Assembly (NCBI RefSeq): GCF_050410795.1
Contig: NZ_CP191258.1
Coordinates: 806,001-870,000, forward strand
DNA: 64,000 nt
Direction of reading: 5' to 3'
Origin: Fontivita pretiosa
Lineage (GTDB): Bacteria; Planctomycetota; Phycisphaerae; Tepidisphaerales; Tepidisphaeraceae
Both the position numbers and the translations under genes were made by a program. Positions 14,742 through 25,036 of this stretch are shown here, piece after piece (position 1 is the stretch's first letter; every line of letters begins with the position of its first letter). Under the pieces are notes generated by a model that ran no database searches, was not told where the DNA came from, and worked only from the letters and a program-made list of their open reading frames with translations.

Positions 14742-16139
14742 TCAGAAGTGGGTCGGCTCCCGCTTGAGCATCACCCCGCGCGCCGGATCGCCAATGAACT
14801 TGCCGTCACGCACCTGGATGCATCCGCGCACGCTGACCAGCTCCGCACGCCCGCTGATCGGCCAGCCCTCGAACGCGCTGTAATCGGTGTTCATCAGATG
14901 GGTGCTGGCCGAGATGGTGCCGCGGTATTGCGGATCCCACACGACCAGGTCCGCGTCGGAACCGACCTGCACAGTGCCCTTTCGCGGGAACAGGCCGAAG
15001 ATTTTGGCGGCCTGTGTGCTGGCGCAATCGACGAAGGTGTTCAGGTCGATGCGTCCGCCCGTCACGCCATGCGTGTACAGCAGCGTCACGCGGTTTTCGA
15101 TGCTGGGAATCCCATTGGGGATCTTCGTGAAGTCGCCGCGTCCCATTTCCTTCTGGCCGCGGAAGTCGAACGGGGCATGATCGGTAGCGACGGTGCTGAT
15201 CAGCCGCGTCCGCAACGCGTTCCAGAGATATTCCTGATGCCGCTTTTCGCGGATCGGAGGGCTCATCACATACTTGGCGCCCTCGAAGTCCGGCTTTTCG
15301 GCGAAACTGCTGTCCAGCACGAGATAGGGGATGACGGTTTCGATCCACGCGCGTACGCCGCGCTCCATCGCCGCCCGGGCGTTGCACACCGCCTCCCGGC
15401 ACGACGTGTGAACGACGTACACATGCGCCCCGGTCAGCTCGGCAAAGCTCATCAGGTGATGCACGCCTTCGGCTTCAACAAGCGTTGGCCGCGACGGCTC
15501 ATGATACTCCGGCCCGGTCTTGCCCGCGGCCAGCAGTTCGCGCTGCCGCTGGAAGACAAGCGTTTCGTTCTCGCAATGCGCTGTGACGATCACACCCAGC
15601 TCCTTCGCCAGCCGCAGCGTGTGATACAGCTCGGTATCATCGATGCCGAATGCCCCCTTGTACGCCAGGAAGATCTTGAACGACGCGATGCCGGAGTTGA
15701 CGATCTGGCGAAGCTGCCTTTCGGCTTGTTCGTCGTAGCGGGTCACGCCCATGTGAAACGTGAAGTCGCAGGCGCTTCTGCCTTCGGCTTTGGATCGCCA
15801 AAGCTCGAATGCCGCCAGCGGCTGATCGTTTCGATCAGGGCAGATCATCTCGATCAGAGTCGTCGTGCCCCCCACCAGCGCCGCGCGGCTGGCTGACTCG
15901 TATGTATCCTTGGCATACGTCCCCATGAACGGCAGGTAGATGTGCACGTGCGGGTCGATGAAGCCCGGAAACACGTACTTGCCGGTCGCATCGATCACTG
16001 TGGCATTCGGCGGAGCATCCAGCCCTTTGCCGATCCTGGTGATGATCTGCTCTTCGCACAACACGTCGGCGACGTAGCGATCACTGGCCGTTATGACCTG
16101 TCCATTTCGGATCAACAGCGCACTTGCCATGTCATTCAA
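14742..16139 (-). CDS. Dihydropyrimidinase / hydantoinase family amidohydrolase
   Basis: This cytoplasmic enzyme family hydrolyses cyclic amides such as dihydrouracil, hydantoins or allantoin. The 465-residue protein has the metal ligands of the family: GFIDPHVHI, a carboxylated lysine in the FKIFLAYKG strand, AHCEN, VVHTS and TDHAPF. The N- and C-terminal beta sandwich is completed by LLIRNG and LVVWDP. Length is normal. The first ATG (16139) follows GAGGG; a second ATG three codons later is possible. The active-site sequence points to dihydropyrimidinase or hydantoinase rather than dihydroorotase, but the substrate cannot be fixed. No pyrimidine-degradation partner adjoins it; nadA is divergent. 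Confidence 0.85.
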   Translation of the reverse strand: MNDMASALLIRNGQVITASDRYVADVLCEEQIITRIGKGLDAPPNATVIDATGKYVFPGFIDPHVHIYLPFMGTYAKDTYESASRAALVGGTTTLIEMICPDRNDQPLAAFELWRSKAEGRSACDFTFHMGVTRYDEQAERQLRQIVNSGIASFKIFLAYKGAFGIDDTELYHTLRLAKELGVIVTAHCENETLVFQRQRELLAAGKTGPEYHEPSRPTLVEAEGVHHLMSFAELTGAHVYVVHTSCREAVCNARAAMERGVRAWIETVIPYLVLDSSFAEKPDFEGAKYVMSPPIREKRHQEYLWNALRTRLISTVATDHAPFDFRGQKEMGRGDFTKIPNGIPSIENRVTLLYTHGVTGGRIDLNTFVDCASTQAAKIFGLFPRKGTVQVGSDADLVVWDPQYRGTISASTHLMNTDYSAFEGWPISGRAELVSVRGCIQVRDGKFIGDPARGVMLKREPTHF

Positions 16140-16290
16140 ACCCTCGGTAAGACTGCTGGCATGATATCAGCTCGTGGGACGGATGCCTCGACTGACGGGC
16201 GATCGTGCCATCGCCACAGGACTCGAAACGACCTGCCGCCTGGTGCTACAATGAACCGCGCCCCAACTGCGGGACGCAACAACTATTACA

Positions 16291-17475
16291 ATGAACAGCA
16301 ATTGGCAACAACCTCTTCCGCCGGTCTACAACGAGCTGTCTGAGCCGGAGCTGCGTGTGCGGATCCAGGCCGCCAGGGACGAGCTGGGCAAGCGGCTGGT
16401 GATCCTGGGGCATCATTATCAGCAGGATGCGGTGATCGACTTTGCCGACTTCACCGGGGACAGCTTCGAGCTTTCACGCGCCGCCGCCAACCAGAAGGAC
16501 GCCGAATTCGTCGTATTCTGCGGCGTACACTTCATGGCCGAAAGCGCCGACATCCTCACCGCCGAACATGTGCGCGTGATCCTGCCCGACCTGGGCGCCG
16601 GATGCTCGATGGCTGACATGGCCAGCCTGGATCAGACCATCGAGTGCTGGGAACAGCTTCAGCAGACCTGCCCGGACCAGACGATTGTCCCGATCACCTA
16701 CATGAACAGCTCAGCGGCGATCAAGGCGTTCGTGGGCGAACACGGCGGCGCCGTCTGCACCAGCAGCAACTGCCGAAATGTGCTCGAATGGGCGCTCGCG
16801 GGCGGCGCCAATCCGAAATCCGAAATCCGAAATCCGAAATCGAAAATCAAGATTCTTTTCTTCCCCGACCAGCACCTGGGCCGAAACACCGCCTATGCCA
16901 TGGGCTATCCGCTGGATCGGATGGTCGTGTGGGATCCACGCGAAGACCTCGGCGGCAATTCCGAGCGCGCGCTGCGCGAGGCGGATTTCGTCCTCTGGAA
17001 GGGCCACTGTTCCGTTCACGCCCTGTTCCGCCCGGAGCACGTGGATGAAGTGCGGGCCAGGTACCCGAACATGAAGGTGATCGTCCATCCCGAGTGCCGC
17101 TGGGAAGTCGTGCAGAAAGCCGACCTGGCAGGGAGCACGGCCTACATCGTGAAGGTGATCGATGCCGCCCCGCCCGGCAGCCAGTGGGCCATCGGCACCG
17201 AGGTCCACCTGGTCAACCGGCTGAAGAACCGCCATCCCGAACAAGAGATCATCGTCCTCAGCGAGTGCCAGTGCCTGTGCACCACCATGTACCGCATTGA
17301 TCTGCCACACCTGTGCTGGGCGCTGGAGAATCTGACCGCCGGCCGGGTCGTCAACCAGATCAAGGTTGATCCGCATACGCGCAAGTGGGCGACGGTGGCG
17401 TTGGAGCGGATGCTGGCGATCAAGGGCACGGGCAGCCCGATCGGCAAACCTCAACCCGCCGCAACGGTCGATTGA
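16291..17475 (+). CDS. nadA: Quinolinate synthase A
   Basis: NadA condenses iminoaspartate with dihydroxyacetone phosphate to quinolinate in NAD synthesis, using a [4Fe-4S] cluster. The 394-residue protein has the N-terminal GHHYQ, the cluster cysteines in GAGCSMAD (C105), VCTSSNC and SECQCLC, and FPDQHLGRNTA. Residues 174-187 (NPKSEIRNPKSKIK) are unusual. They lie between a helix and the strand that leads to PDQHLGRN, and are encoded by a tandem heptamer (16810-16848). Orthologues normally have a short turn there. The frame is intact on both sides. An extended -10 (TGCTACAAT, ending 16252) may be its promoter. nadB and nadC are not in the window. Confidence 0.95.
   Translation: MNSNWQQPLPPVYNELSEPELRVRIQAARDELGKRLVILGHHYQQDAVIDFADFTGDSFELSRAAANQKDAEFVVFCGVHFMAESADILTAEHVRVILPDLGAGCSMADMASLDQTIECWEQLQQTCPDQTIVPITYMNSSAAIKAFVGEHGGAVCTSSNCRNVLEWALAGGANPKSEIRNPKSKIKILFFPDQHLGRNTAYAMGYPLDRMVVWDPREDLGGNSERALREADFVLWKGHCSVHALFRPEHVDEVRARYPNMKVIVHPECRWEVVQKADLAGSTAYIVKVIDAAPPGSQWAIGTEVHLVNRLKNRHPEQEIIVLSECQCLCTTMYRIDLPHLCWALENLTAGRVVNQIKVDPHTRKWATVALERMLAIKGTGSPIGKPQPAATVD
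16810..16848 (+). repeat. Tandem heptamer AATCCGA inside nadA
   Basis: Four perfect copies of AATCCGA are followed by a degenerate copy and AATC, in frame within nadA. A single related word (AATCCGAAATC) occurs at 57729-57739 between two regulator genes. Since 39 bp is a multiple of three, the reading frame is kept. Confidence 0.85.
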
Positions 17476-17597
17476 TCGCAGCAACTCGGCCGCAGCAACC
17501 TGGCCGCTGCAACCATCGCCTGGGAATAATCCTTTGACGATCTCTTGGCCACCACTTGGAGCCTGCAATCCGATCCCGTAGGATCGTCGCCCGGGTT

Positions 17598-19463
17598 ATG
17601 GCTGAATCGCACTGGCACTTGAATTCGCTTTCGCAGAGATCTTCGATTCGCATCCCGCATGCAAGGCGGCGAACAAACGCGCTGCCGCTGGGAGCATGGC
17701 TCGCACTGGCTACCCTCCTGTTGTTTGGGCTGGCGGGCGCGGCCCACGCCTCGGCTGCCACGCAGCCGGCCTCGCAACTGCATGTCTCGCCCGATCTTTC
17801 CGAGCTGCAAGCCTTCGGCGAACACGCCCGAACCTATCGCATCATGCTGATCCTGCTTCAGGTCGGCGCGATCCTCACCTCCGCAAAGCTGATGGGCTGG
17901 CTTTGCGAGAAGGTCAAGGTTCCCGGCGTGATCGGCGAGCTGCTGGCCGGCGCCATCATCGGCCCGTTCCTTCTCGGCCACATCATCCACATCCCCATCG
18001 AAGGACACTGGATCCCCCTGTTTCCCCAGCCGACTTCCGCCCAGCAGTGGCCGGTCAATGAGGTCGTCTGGACCCTGGCCCAATTCGCCAGCATCGTCCT
18101 GCTGTTCGTCACCGGCCTGCACACCGACCTGAATCAGTTCCTGCGTTACGTTGGACCGGCGGCATTTGTGGCGACACTGGGCGTGATCGTTCCGTTCGCG
18201 CTGGGCACAGCCGTGGTCTACATCCCGTTTTTCTCGGCGCTGTCGCGCAGCAGCCCGGGCGAGATGGTCTTCATCCCCGCGCTGTTTGTCGGCAGCATCC
18301 TGGCGGCCACCAGCATCGGCATCACCGCGCGCGTGCTCAGCGACATCAACCGCCTGGATTCCCCTGAAGGCGTGACCATCATCGGCGCCGCGGTGTTGGA
18401 CGACGTGCTGGGCATCATCGTGCTGGCGATCGTCGGCGGCATCGCCTCCAGCGGCTCAGTCTCCCTTGGATCGGTGAGCCTGGTCGCGCTGCGAGCGATG
18501 GGCTTCTGGATCGCGCTGACCCTGCTGGCGTTTGTCCTGGCCAGGCCTCTGGAACGAATCCTGCTGAAGATCAATTACGCCGGCGCCATGGTGGCGATGG
18601 GGCTGTCGCTGGCGTTCATCTGCTCCGCCGCAGCCGAAGGCTTCGGCCTGGCTTTCATCATCGGCGCCTATTCGGTTGGCCTGGGACTGTCGCGAACGCA
18701 GGCGGCCCATCGGCTCATGGCCGAGCTGCGCCCCATCGGAGAGTTCATCGTTCCCATCTTCTTTGCCGTGCTGGGAATGCTCGTCAACTTCCATGCCATG
18801 GCCAGTGACTGGCGCGTGCTGCTGTTCGGGCTGGTGGTGACGCTGGCGGCGATGCTGGGCAAGGTTCTGGGCTGCGGAGCGGCGGCGCTGGGGACAGGTT
18901 TCAACCTGCTGGGCGCCCTGCGCGTGGGGATCGGCATGATGCCCCGTGGCGAGGTGGCGCTGATCGTGGCGGGCGTGGGGCTGTCTCGGCACATCATCGG
19001 CGAGAATGTGTTCGGGGTCTCGATCATGATGACGCTGCTGACGACAATCGTGGCGCCGATGCTGCTCGTGCCGGCATTCGCCTGCGGCGGCTCGGGACGC
19101 GCGGCGCGGCCGCCTGCCAACCAACTGCCAGCGGTCTGTGCCGAACCCGGAATTGTGCTTCGGCTGCCAGAGGATCTGGGCGCGATCGTGCTCAACCGCT
19201 TTCTGCAATTCGCCCACGACGCCGGATGGGCCGCCACCCTGGATGATCCCACCGACCAACTGTACCTGCTCCGCAGCGACGGCGACGCGGCCCAGGTCCG
19301 ACTCGATCGCGGCGCGATTCACATCAACGCCACCGACGTGCGTCAGGCGGAGCTGAACGCGATCCTGGATCAGGCGCGACAGTCGATCGCGCACGATGCT
19401 TTGGCAACACAACCTCAGGCGGAGCCGCAGCCGCTCGCTTCCTCAACAACACGCACAACGTAA
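17598..19463 (+). CDS. Cation:proton antiporter (CPA2 / Na+/H+ exchanger family)
   Basis: This 621-residue inner-membrane protein has a signal-like N-terminal segment ending AGAAHASA. About 12 transmembrane helices follow, including KVPGVIGELLAGAIIGP, the core LFVTGLHTDLNQF and the paired AAVLDDVLGIIVLAIV, all typical of the Na+/H+ exchanger family. The C-terminal ~120 residues are soluble and of unknown fold. I start at 17598 (MAESHW); an upstream in-frame ATG at 17556 is also possible, and neither has a clear ribosome binding site. A second antiporter-like gene follows 180 bp downstream. The transported cation (Na+, K+) cannot be told from sequence. Confidence 0.85.
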   Translation: MAESHWHLNSLSQRSSIRIPHARRRTNALPLGAWLALATLLLFGLAGAAHASAATQPASQLHVSPDLSELQAFGEHARTYRIMLILLQVGAILTSAKLMGWLCEKVKVPGVIGELLAGAIIGPFLLGHIIHIPIEGHWIPLFPQPTSAQQWPVNEVVWTLAQFASIVLLFVTGLHTDLNQFLRYVGPAAFVATLGVIVPFALGTAVVYIPFFSALSRSSPGEMVFIPALFVGSILAATSIGITARVLSDINRLDSPEGVTIIGAAVLDDVLGIIVLAIVGGIASSGSVSLGSVSLVALRAMGFWIALTLLAFVLARPLERILLKINYAGAMVAMGLSLAFICSAAAEGFGLAFIIGAYSVGLGLSRTQAAHRLMAELRPIGEFIVPIFFAVLGMLVNFHAMASDWRVLLFGLVVTLAAMLGKVLGCGAAALGTGFNLLGALRVGIGMMPRGEVALIVAGVGLSRHIIGENVFGVSIMMTLLTTIVAPMLLVPAFACGGSGRAARPPANQLPAVCAEPGIVLRLPEDLGAIVLNRFLQFAHDAGWAATLDDPTDQLYLLRSDGDAAQVRLDRGAIHINATDVRQAELNAILDQARQSIAHDALATQPQAEPQPLASSTTRTT

Positions 19464-19643
19464 GTTGCACCGACATGCTTGCCCGCAGGAGAAGTGCAGG
19501 CTACCCTACCGTCGGCAAGTGGAAGGGTGCCGGCACGGAGCAGTGCCCGCAGGAGTCGGAGGCGATCGGGCCGTCGCCTCGCAGTGCAGCGCGTACGTCC
19601 CGTCCTCAATGACGTCGCGCCTTGTCCGCGGGATGCTCCGACG

Positions 19644-20948
19644 ATGCGCAAAGTCCTGATCTATTCCCTTCTTCTTGTCCTGGGGCTGATCGCCTCTCAA
19701 TTCACCCCGGCTGCCTTCCAGACGCCCATCCGTCTGCTGACGATGCTGGCGTTGTCGTTCATCATGATCCATGTCGGCTTCGAGTTCGACATCGACCGCT
19801 CGCAGCCGCGCAAGTATGCCTGGGACTATTTCGTGGCCTTCACGGCGGCGGCGTTCCCGTGGATTTTCTGCGCCCTGTACTTTGTCTACGTGATGTCGCC
19901 GCGCGCAGTCTGGGGGCACCCGGACCTGTGGAAGGAAGTCCTGCTGGAGTCGCGTTTCGCCTCACCCACGTCGGCGGGCGTGCTGTTCGCGATGCTCGCC
20001 GCCGCCGGTCTGGGGGCAACATGGGTCTTCCGCAAGGCCAGGATCCTGGCGATCTTCGACGACCTGGACACCATCCTGCTTATGATCCCGCTGAAGATCA
20101 TGATGGTCGGGGTGAAGTGGCAGCTCCTGGTGATTGTCCTGGTCATCGTGCTGCTGCTGTGGATCGCCTGGAAGTACCTCAACGCCTGGACCCTGCCGGT
20201 CACCTGGCCGTGGGTGCTGAGCTACGCGGCGGGCATCACGCTGATCAGTGAGCTGATCCATCTGGGCAGCATGCAGGTCGATCCGCTGGTGCCGGTGCAT
20301 CTGGAGGTGCTGTTGCCCGCTTTCGTGCTGGGATGCGTGCTCCGCGGGCCGGAACATGTCACCGAGCCTTCGCACCTGGAGCCGGAAGGGACCGAACCCG
20401 GCCCGGAGCAACCCACCGAGCAGCTTGTGTCCACCATCGTGTCGGCGGCGTTCATGGTTCTGGTGGGCCTGTCGATGCCGCCGATCCTGGGCGCGGGCAG
20501 TTCCGTCCCCGCCGAATCCTCCGCCAAAGTGCTCATGTACGAAGGCGTGCCCCAGCACGTTCTGGAGGCGAAGAACGCGTTCCCCGGCTGGGGGATCATC
20601 GCCGTTCACGTCGTGCTGATCACGATCATCTCGAACATCGGCAAGCTCTTTCCGGCGTTCTGCTATCGTCGAGAGGCCACGTGGCGCGAGCGGCTGGCGG
20701 TGGCGGTGGGCATGTTCCCGCGCGGCGAGGTGGGAGCGGGCGTGCTGGTGATCTCGCTGAGCTATGGCATCGGCGGGCCAACGCTGCTGGTGGCGATCCT
20801 CTCTTTGGCGCTGAACCTGCTGCTGACCGGCGTGTTCATCCTGATCGTCAAGAAGCTGATCGCCGGCGCGTATCCGTCGGAAGAGCCGGCGCCCGGATCA
20901 CCGACGCTGGTCAGTCACACCGGGCCAGTCGTCCGTCCGGAACGGTGA
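19644..20948 (+). CDS. Membrane antiporter-like protein (Na+/H+ exchanger superfamily)
   Basis: This 434-residue protein has about 11 hydrophobic helices. The start at 19644 (MRKVLIYSLLLVLGLI) places a helix at the N-terminus; sequence further upstream is Arg-rich and unlikely to be coding. Features shared with cation/proton antiporters are FIMIHVGFEFDID near the N-terminus, a central cytoplasmic loop rich in Glu and Pro, and the late motif MFPRGEVGAGVLVISLSYG. That motif parallels MMPRGEVALIVAGVG in the gene before it. The pair may form a tandem of related transporters. Its last 51 bp overlap the 3' end of the sialate O-acetylesterase gene on the other strand. Confidence 0.75.
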   Translation: MRKVLIYSLLLVLGLIASQFTPAAFQTPIRLLTMLALSFIMIHVGFEFDIDRSQPRKYAWDYFVAFTAAAFPWIFCALYFVYVMSPRAVWGHPDLWKEVLLESRFASPTSAGVLFAMLAAAGLGATWVFRKARILAIFDDLDTILLMIPLKIMMVGVKWQLLVIVLVIVLLLWIAWKYLNAWTLPVTWPWVLSYAAGITLISELIHLGSMQVDPLVPVHLEVLLPAFVLGCVLRGPEHVTEPSHLEPEGTEPGPEQPTEQLVSTIVSAAFMVLVGLSMPPILGAGSSVPAESSAKVLMYEGVPQHVLEAKNAFPGWGIIAVHVVLITIISNIGKLFPAFCYRREATWRERLAVAVGMFPRGEVGAGVLVISLSYGIGGPTLLVAILSLALNLLLTGVFILIVKKLIAGAYPSEEPAPGSPTLVSHTGPVVRPER

Positions 20949-22943
20949 TGCCGGCAGTCCCTCGGAATTGACCAGCGTCACCTGCGGGTTGTCAGCCCAG
21001 CCGTAGCGCACCGCCACGGGTTTGGGGACCTTCTCGCTCCAGACGATCACCGTGTCGCAGGTTTCCCCGCCCAGCTTCGCCTCGGCGCAGACGAAGTTGC
21101 GATCTTCGCCCGCGACGGCAAAACCGTTGAGGCACTGGTCTTTGGCCTTCAGTCCCGTGCCGACGTGGTCGAACTTCAGCTTCACCTTGTTTTCCTCGAT
21201 CGTCATCGACTTGAAGATCGGCCCGGACGCGACCACGTCCTTCCCGTAGACGTCTTTCATCGCCAACAGCGCCAGTCGCCGTCCGACTTCCTGCTTGTTG
21301 CGGGGATGGATGTCGTTGGCGTCGCCGACGTCGATGGTGACGGCCAGGGCGGTGTTGGGTACCGAGCGCGTGGTCAGCAGTTGCGCCTCGCGCAGCTCGG
21401 CCCAGGTGCTGGGCTCGACCGGCTGGGTGGCCGGGGCGTGGAAGCTGGTGAGCTGAACGATCAGGAACGGAAACTCGCCCTGCCCCCAGGCACGTCGCCA
21501 GCCCCTGATCATCGCCGGAAGCAAGGTGCGATACTGAAAGGCCCGCTCGCAGTTGGATTCGCCCTGATACCAGATGACTCCGCGGATCGCCAGACCCGCC
21601 AGCGGATGGATCATGCCGTTGTACAGGTTGGCCGGGGCGTAAGGCGTGTCAGGCCCGGCAGGTGGTGACGGAGGCGGCGGAATGTCGCGCTTCGGCTCCA
21701 GCGCCAGCTCGATGGCGTATTTCCAGTCTCCGTGCAGCGGTATGGGCGAGCTGGTCGCCGCGTCGGCATCTGGCTTGGCCCGTGTTTGCAGGTTCATCGC
21801 TTCGGCCGGGCCGCACATTCCCCCCGAACCCCCCGTGTCGAACACCCGCACCGCAATCACATTCCGCCCGGCGCGCACCAGTTCTCCCGGCACGACGTAA
21901 CGGCGCGCAACCTGCCAGGCGCGCGGCGTATCCGGCCCGGTGGCGCCCACACGCACGCCGTTGAAATAGACCACATCGTGATCGTCCACAATCCCGAGGT
22001 TCAGCTCCAGTTCCCTGCCCGCCCAGGCTTGCGGCACCTCCACCGCACGCCGAAACCAGACCGCCCCATCAATGTCCTGTCCCGTGCAGCCTTCAAACGT
22101 CCCGGGCAGGTCGATCGACTTCCAGGCGCTGTCGTCGAACTCAACCCCAGCCCAACCTTCCGACGTTTTGCTGTCTCCCGGATCCTTCTGCGTCGCCAAC
22201 TCGATCCATTCGGCCAGCTTCTTCTCGTAGTCTGCTCGAAGCTCGGCGGCGCGGGGCAGACTCTGTTCGTAGCGCTGCACGATCGGCTCAAGGACGGGGT
22301 CGGCCTTGAGCGAACCCAGATCGGTCCAAGCCTCGCAGGTCGTGCCGCCCCAGGCGCTTTTGATCAGCCCCACCGGCGTCTTGAGATGCCGATGAAGTTT
22401 TCGTCCGAAGAAGTACCCAACCGCCGAAAAATCGCCGACGCTCTTGGGCGAACAGACGCGCCATTGCCCAATCAAATCCTCCTGCGGCTGAGAAGAGGCG
22501 CGGTTCTCGACGATGAACAATCGGATCTGGGGATAGTCGGCCTCGGCGATCTCCCTGGCCGGCTCCAGCGCCGCCCGGACCGGCCAGTCCATGTTCGACT
22601 GCCCCGAGCAGACCCACACCTCTCCGATGAGAATGTCCCGGATGGTGATGGTCTTGTCCGACGAGCTGATCTGCATCTCCAGCGGCGAATCCGACGCGAT
22701 CGGCTCGAAGACCACGCGCCATCGTCCGTGCTGATCGGCGGTGGCGGACAGTTCCTGCCCGCCCAGCTTCACGACCACGGTCTGGCCCGGGTCGGCGCGG
22801 CCCCACACCGGCAGCTTCGCGCCGGCTTGCAGGACCATGTGGTCGGCGAAGATGGATGGCAGCCTGATTTCGCCGCACGCCGGCGCACAGTGCCAGCAGC
22901 AACAAACCAACAACGCAAGCGGTAGCCAGCGGCGACGCTGCAT
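20898..22943 (-). CDS. Sialate O-acetylesterase family protein (secreted)
   Basis: This family removes acetyl groups from sialic acids or other glycans using an SGNH-type fold. The 681-residue protein has a signal peptide (MQRRRWLPLALLVCCCWHCAPACG) and the N-terminal DHMVLQAGAKLPVWG. The serine block is VCSGQSNMDWPV, a jelly-roll insert contains VWFRRAVEVP, and IWYQGESNCERA and the His block DIHPRNKQEVGRRLAL follow. The C-terminus is the typical LPASPFRTDDWP. I start at 22943, directly at the signal peptide. The 3' end overlaps the antiporter gene tail to tail. It is probably periplasmic and used in polysaccharide degradation. Confidence 0.9.
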   Translation of the reverse strand: MQRRRWLPLALLVCCCWHCAPACGEIRLPSIFADHMVLQAGAKLPVWGRADPGQTVVVKLGGQELSATADQHGRWRVVFEPIASDSPLEMQISSSDKTITIRDILIGEVWVCSGQSNMDWPVRAALEPAREIAEADYPQIRLFIVENRASSQPQEDLIGQWRVCSPKSVGDFSAVGYFFGRKLHRHLKTPVGLIKSAWGGTTCEAWTDLGSLKADPVLEPIVQRYEQSLPRAAELRADYEKKLAEWIELATQKDPGDSKTSEGWAGVEFDDSAWKSIDLPGTFEGCTGQDIDGAVWFRRAVEVPQAWAGRELELNLGIVDDHDVVYFNGVRVGATGPDTPRAWQVARRYVVPGELVRAGRNVIAVRVFDTGGSGGMCGPAEAMNLQTRAKPDADAATSSPIPLHGDWKYAIELALEPKRDIPPPPSPPAGPDTPYAPANLYNGMIHPLAGLAIRGVIWYQGESNCERAFQYRTLLPAMIRGWRRAWGQGEFPFLIVQLTSFHAPATQPVEPSTWAELREAQLLTTRSVPNTALAVTIDVGDANDIHPRNKQEVGRRLALLAMKDVYGKDVVASGPIFKSMTIEENKVKLKFDHVGTGLKAKDQCLNGFAVAGEDRNFVCAEAKLGGETCDTVIVWSEKVPKPVAVRYGWADNPQVTLVNSEGLPASPFRTDDWPGVTDQRR

Positions 22944-23031
22944 ACCCTTAAATATCGTGCCGGACGCGTCGTGTTGTCCACTGCCGCCGCTGCGGCCCGG
23001 GGGCGGGAGAACGCCTTGGCGGATTCGGCGC

Positions 23032-23059
23032 TTGACTTGCCCGGGGCAAGCACTATTAT
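23032..23059 (+). promoter_or_regulatory. arsR promoter
   Basis: TTGACT and TATTAT are 16 bp apart, just ahead of arsR. The spacer holds a perfect palindrome, CTTGCCC-G-GGGCAAG (23036-23050), which is placed so that a bound protein would block RNA polymerase. Confidence 0.65.
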
Positions 23060-23075
23060 TTCGTCGTTTGGCGAA

Positions 23076-23077
<2 letters not shown>
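23058..23077. promoter_or_regulatory. ArsR operator-like inverted repeat
   Basis: ATTTCGTCGTTTGGCGAAAT is an imperfect inverted repeat with ATTTCG/CGAAAT arms, close to known ArsR/SmtB operators. It overlaps the -10 element and reaches the arsR start codon, which fits negative autoregulation. Confidence 0.65.
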
Positions 23078-23886
<809 letters not shown>

Positions 23887-23890
<4 letters not shown>

Positions 23891-24988
23891 GCGACGGAAT
23901 CTCGAAGAAACTCTCTTTCCTGGACCGGTACCTGACGCTGTGGATCTTCCTGGCGATGGCCGCGGGCGTCGGACTGGGATACTTCCTGCCGCAGACGGAA
24001 GTGTTCATCGATCGCTTCCAGATCGGCACCACCAACATCCCCATCGCCATCGGGCTGATCCTGATGATGTACCCCCCCGCTGGCCAAGGTGCGTTACGAG
24101 AAGCTCTCGGCCGTGTTCGGACACGGTCGCGTGCTGCTGCTTTCGCTGGCGATCAACTGGGTCGTGGGCCCGATCGTCATGTTTGTGCTGGCGGTGGGGC
24201 TGCTGTATGACCTGCCGGATTATGCGATGGGGCTGGTGCTGGTCGGCCTGGCCAGATGTATCGCGATGGTGCTGGTCTGGAACGATCTGGCCGACGGAGA
24301 CCGCGATCTGGCGGCGGGGCTGGTCGCGTTCAACGCGATCTTTCAGGTGCTGCTGTACGGCGTGTACGGATGGCTGTTCATCACCTTCCTGTTGCCGCTG
24401 ACTGGATTGAAGGGCGCGGTCGTTGACGTCGGCATGGGCCAGATCGCAAAGACCGTGCTGATCTACCTGGGCACACCCCTGCTCGCCGGCGCTGTTACGC
24501 GACTGATCTGCCTGGCCATCAAAGGCCAGCAGTGGTACGAGCGCGTGTTCATCCCGCGGATCAGTCCGCTCACGCTGGCGGCGCTGCTGTTGACGATCGT
24601 GGTAATGTTCAGCTCCAAGGGCGAAAAGATCGTGCAGCTTCCGCTGGACGTGCTGCGGGTGTCCGTGCCTCTGGCCGCCTACTTTGTCGCGATGTTCTTC
24701 ATCACCTTCCATCTGGCCAGGAGGATGCGCGGCGCGTATCCGCAGGTCGCGACCGTGGCCCTGACCGCCGCCAGCAACGACTTTGAGCTGGCCATCGCGG
24801 TGGCGATCGCGGTGTTCGGCATTCACTCCGGACAGGCCTTTGCGACCGTCATCGGCCCGCTGGTGGAAGTACCGGTGCTGATTGGACTGGTGAATGTGGC
24901 GTTGTACCTGCGACAGCGTCACTTCGGCGCCGGCGATGTCGTGTCCGCAATCGCAATGACCACAGACCGTCCGGCCGCCGTTCGGTAA
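23887..24988 (+). pseudogene. acr3: ACR3 arsenite efflux pump, interrupted by a frameshift
   Basis: ACR3 exports arsenite across the inner membrane. The first frame (23887-24210) gives the N-terminus through IAIGLILMMYPP, then leaves the family. The second (from about 24074 to 24988) continues with LAKVRYEKLSAVFG and the rest, including the conserved thiol in GLARCIAMVLVWN and the C-terminal half ALTAASNDFELAIAVAIAVFG. The break falls in a run of seven C residues (24072-24078). Removing one C restores a ~366-residue ACR3. The gene may be broken, phase-variable by slippage, read by +1 frameshifting, or the victim of a sequencing error. Every other position looks intact. Confidence 0.85.
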
Positions 24989-25036
24989 CGTCCCGACCCC
25001 CCGAGGTCGCCTGTGGAAGCTTACGAGTAGACTCGC

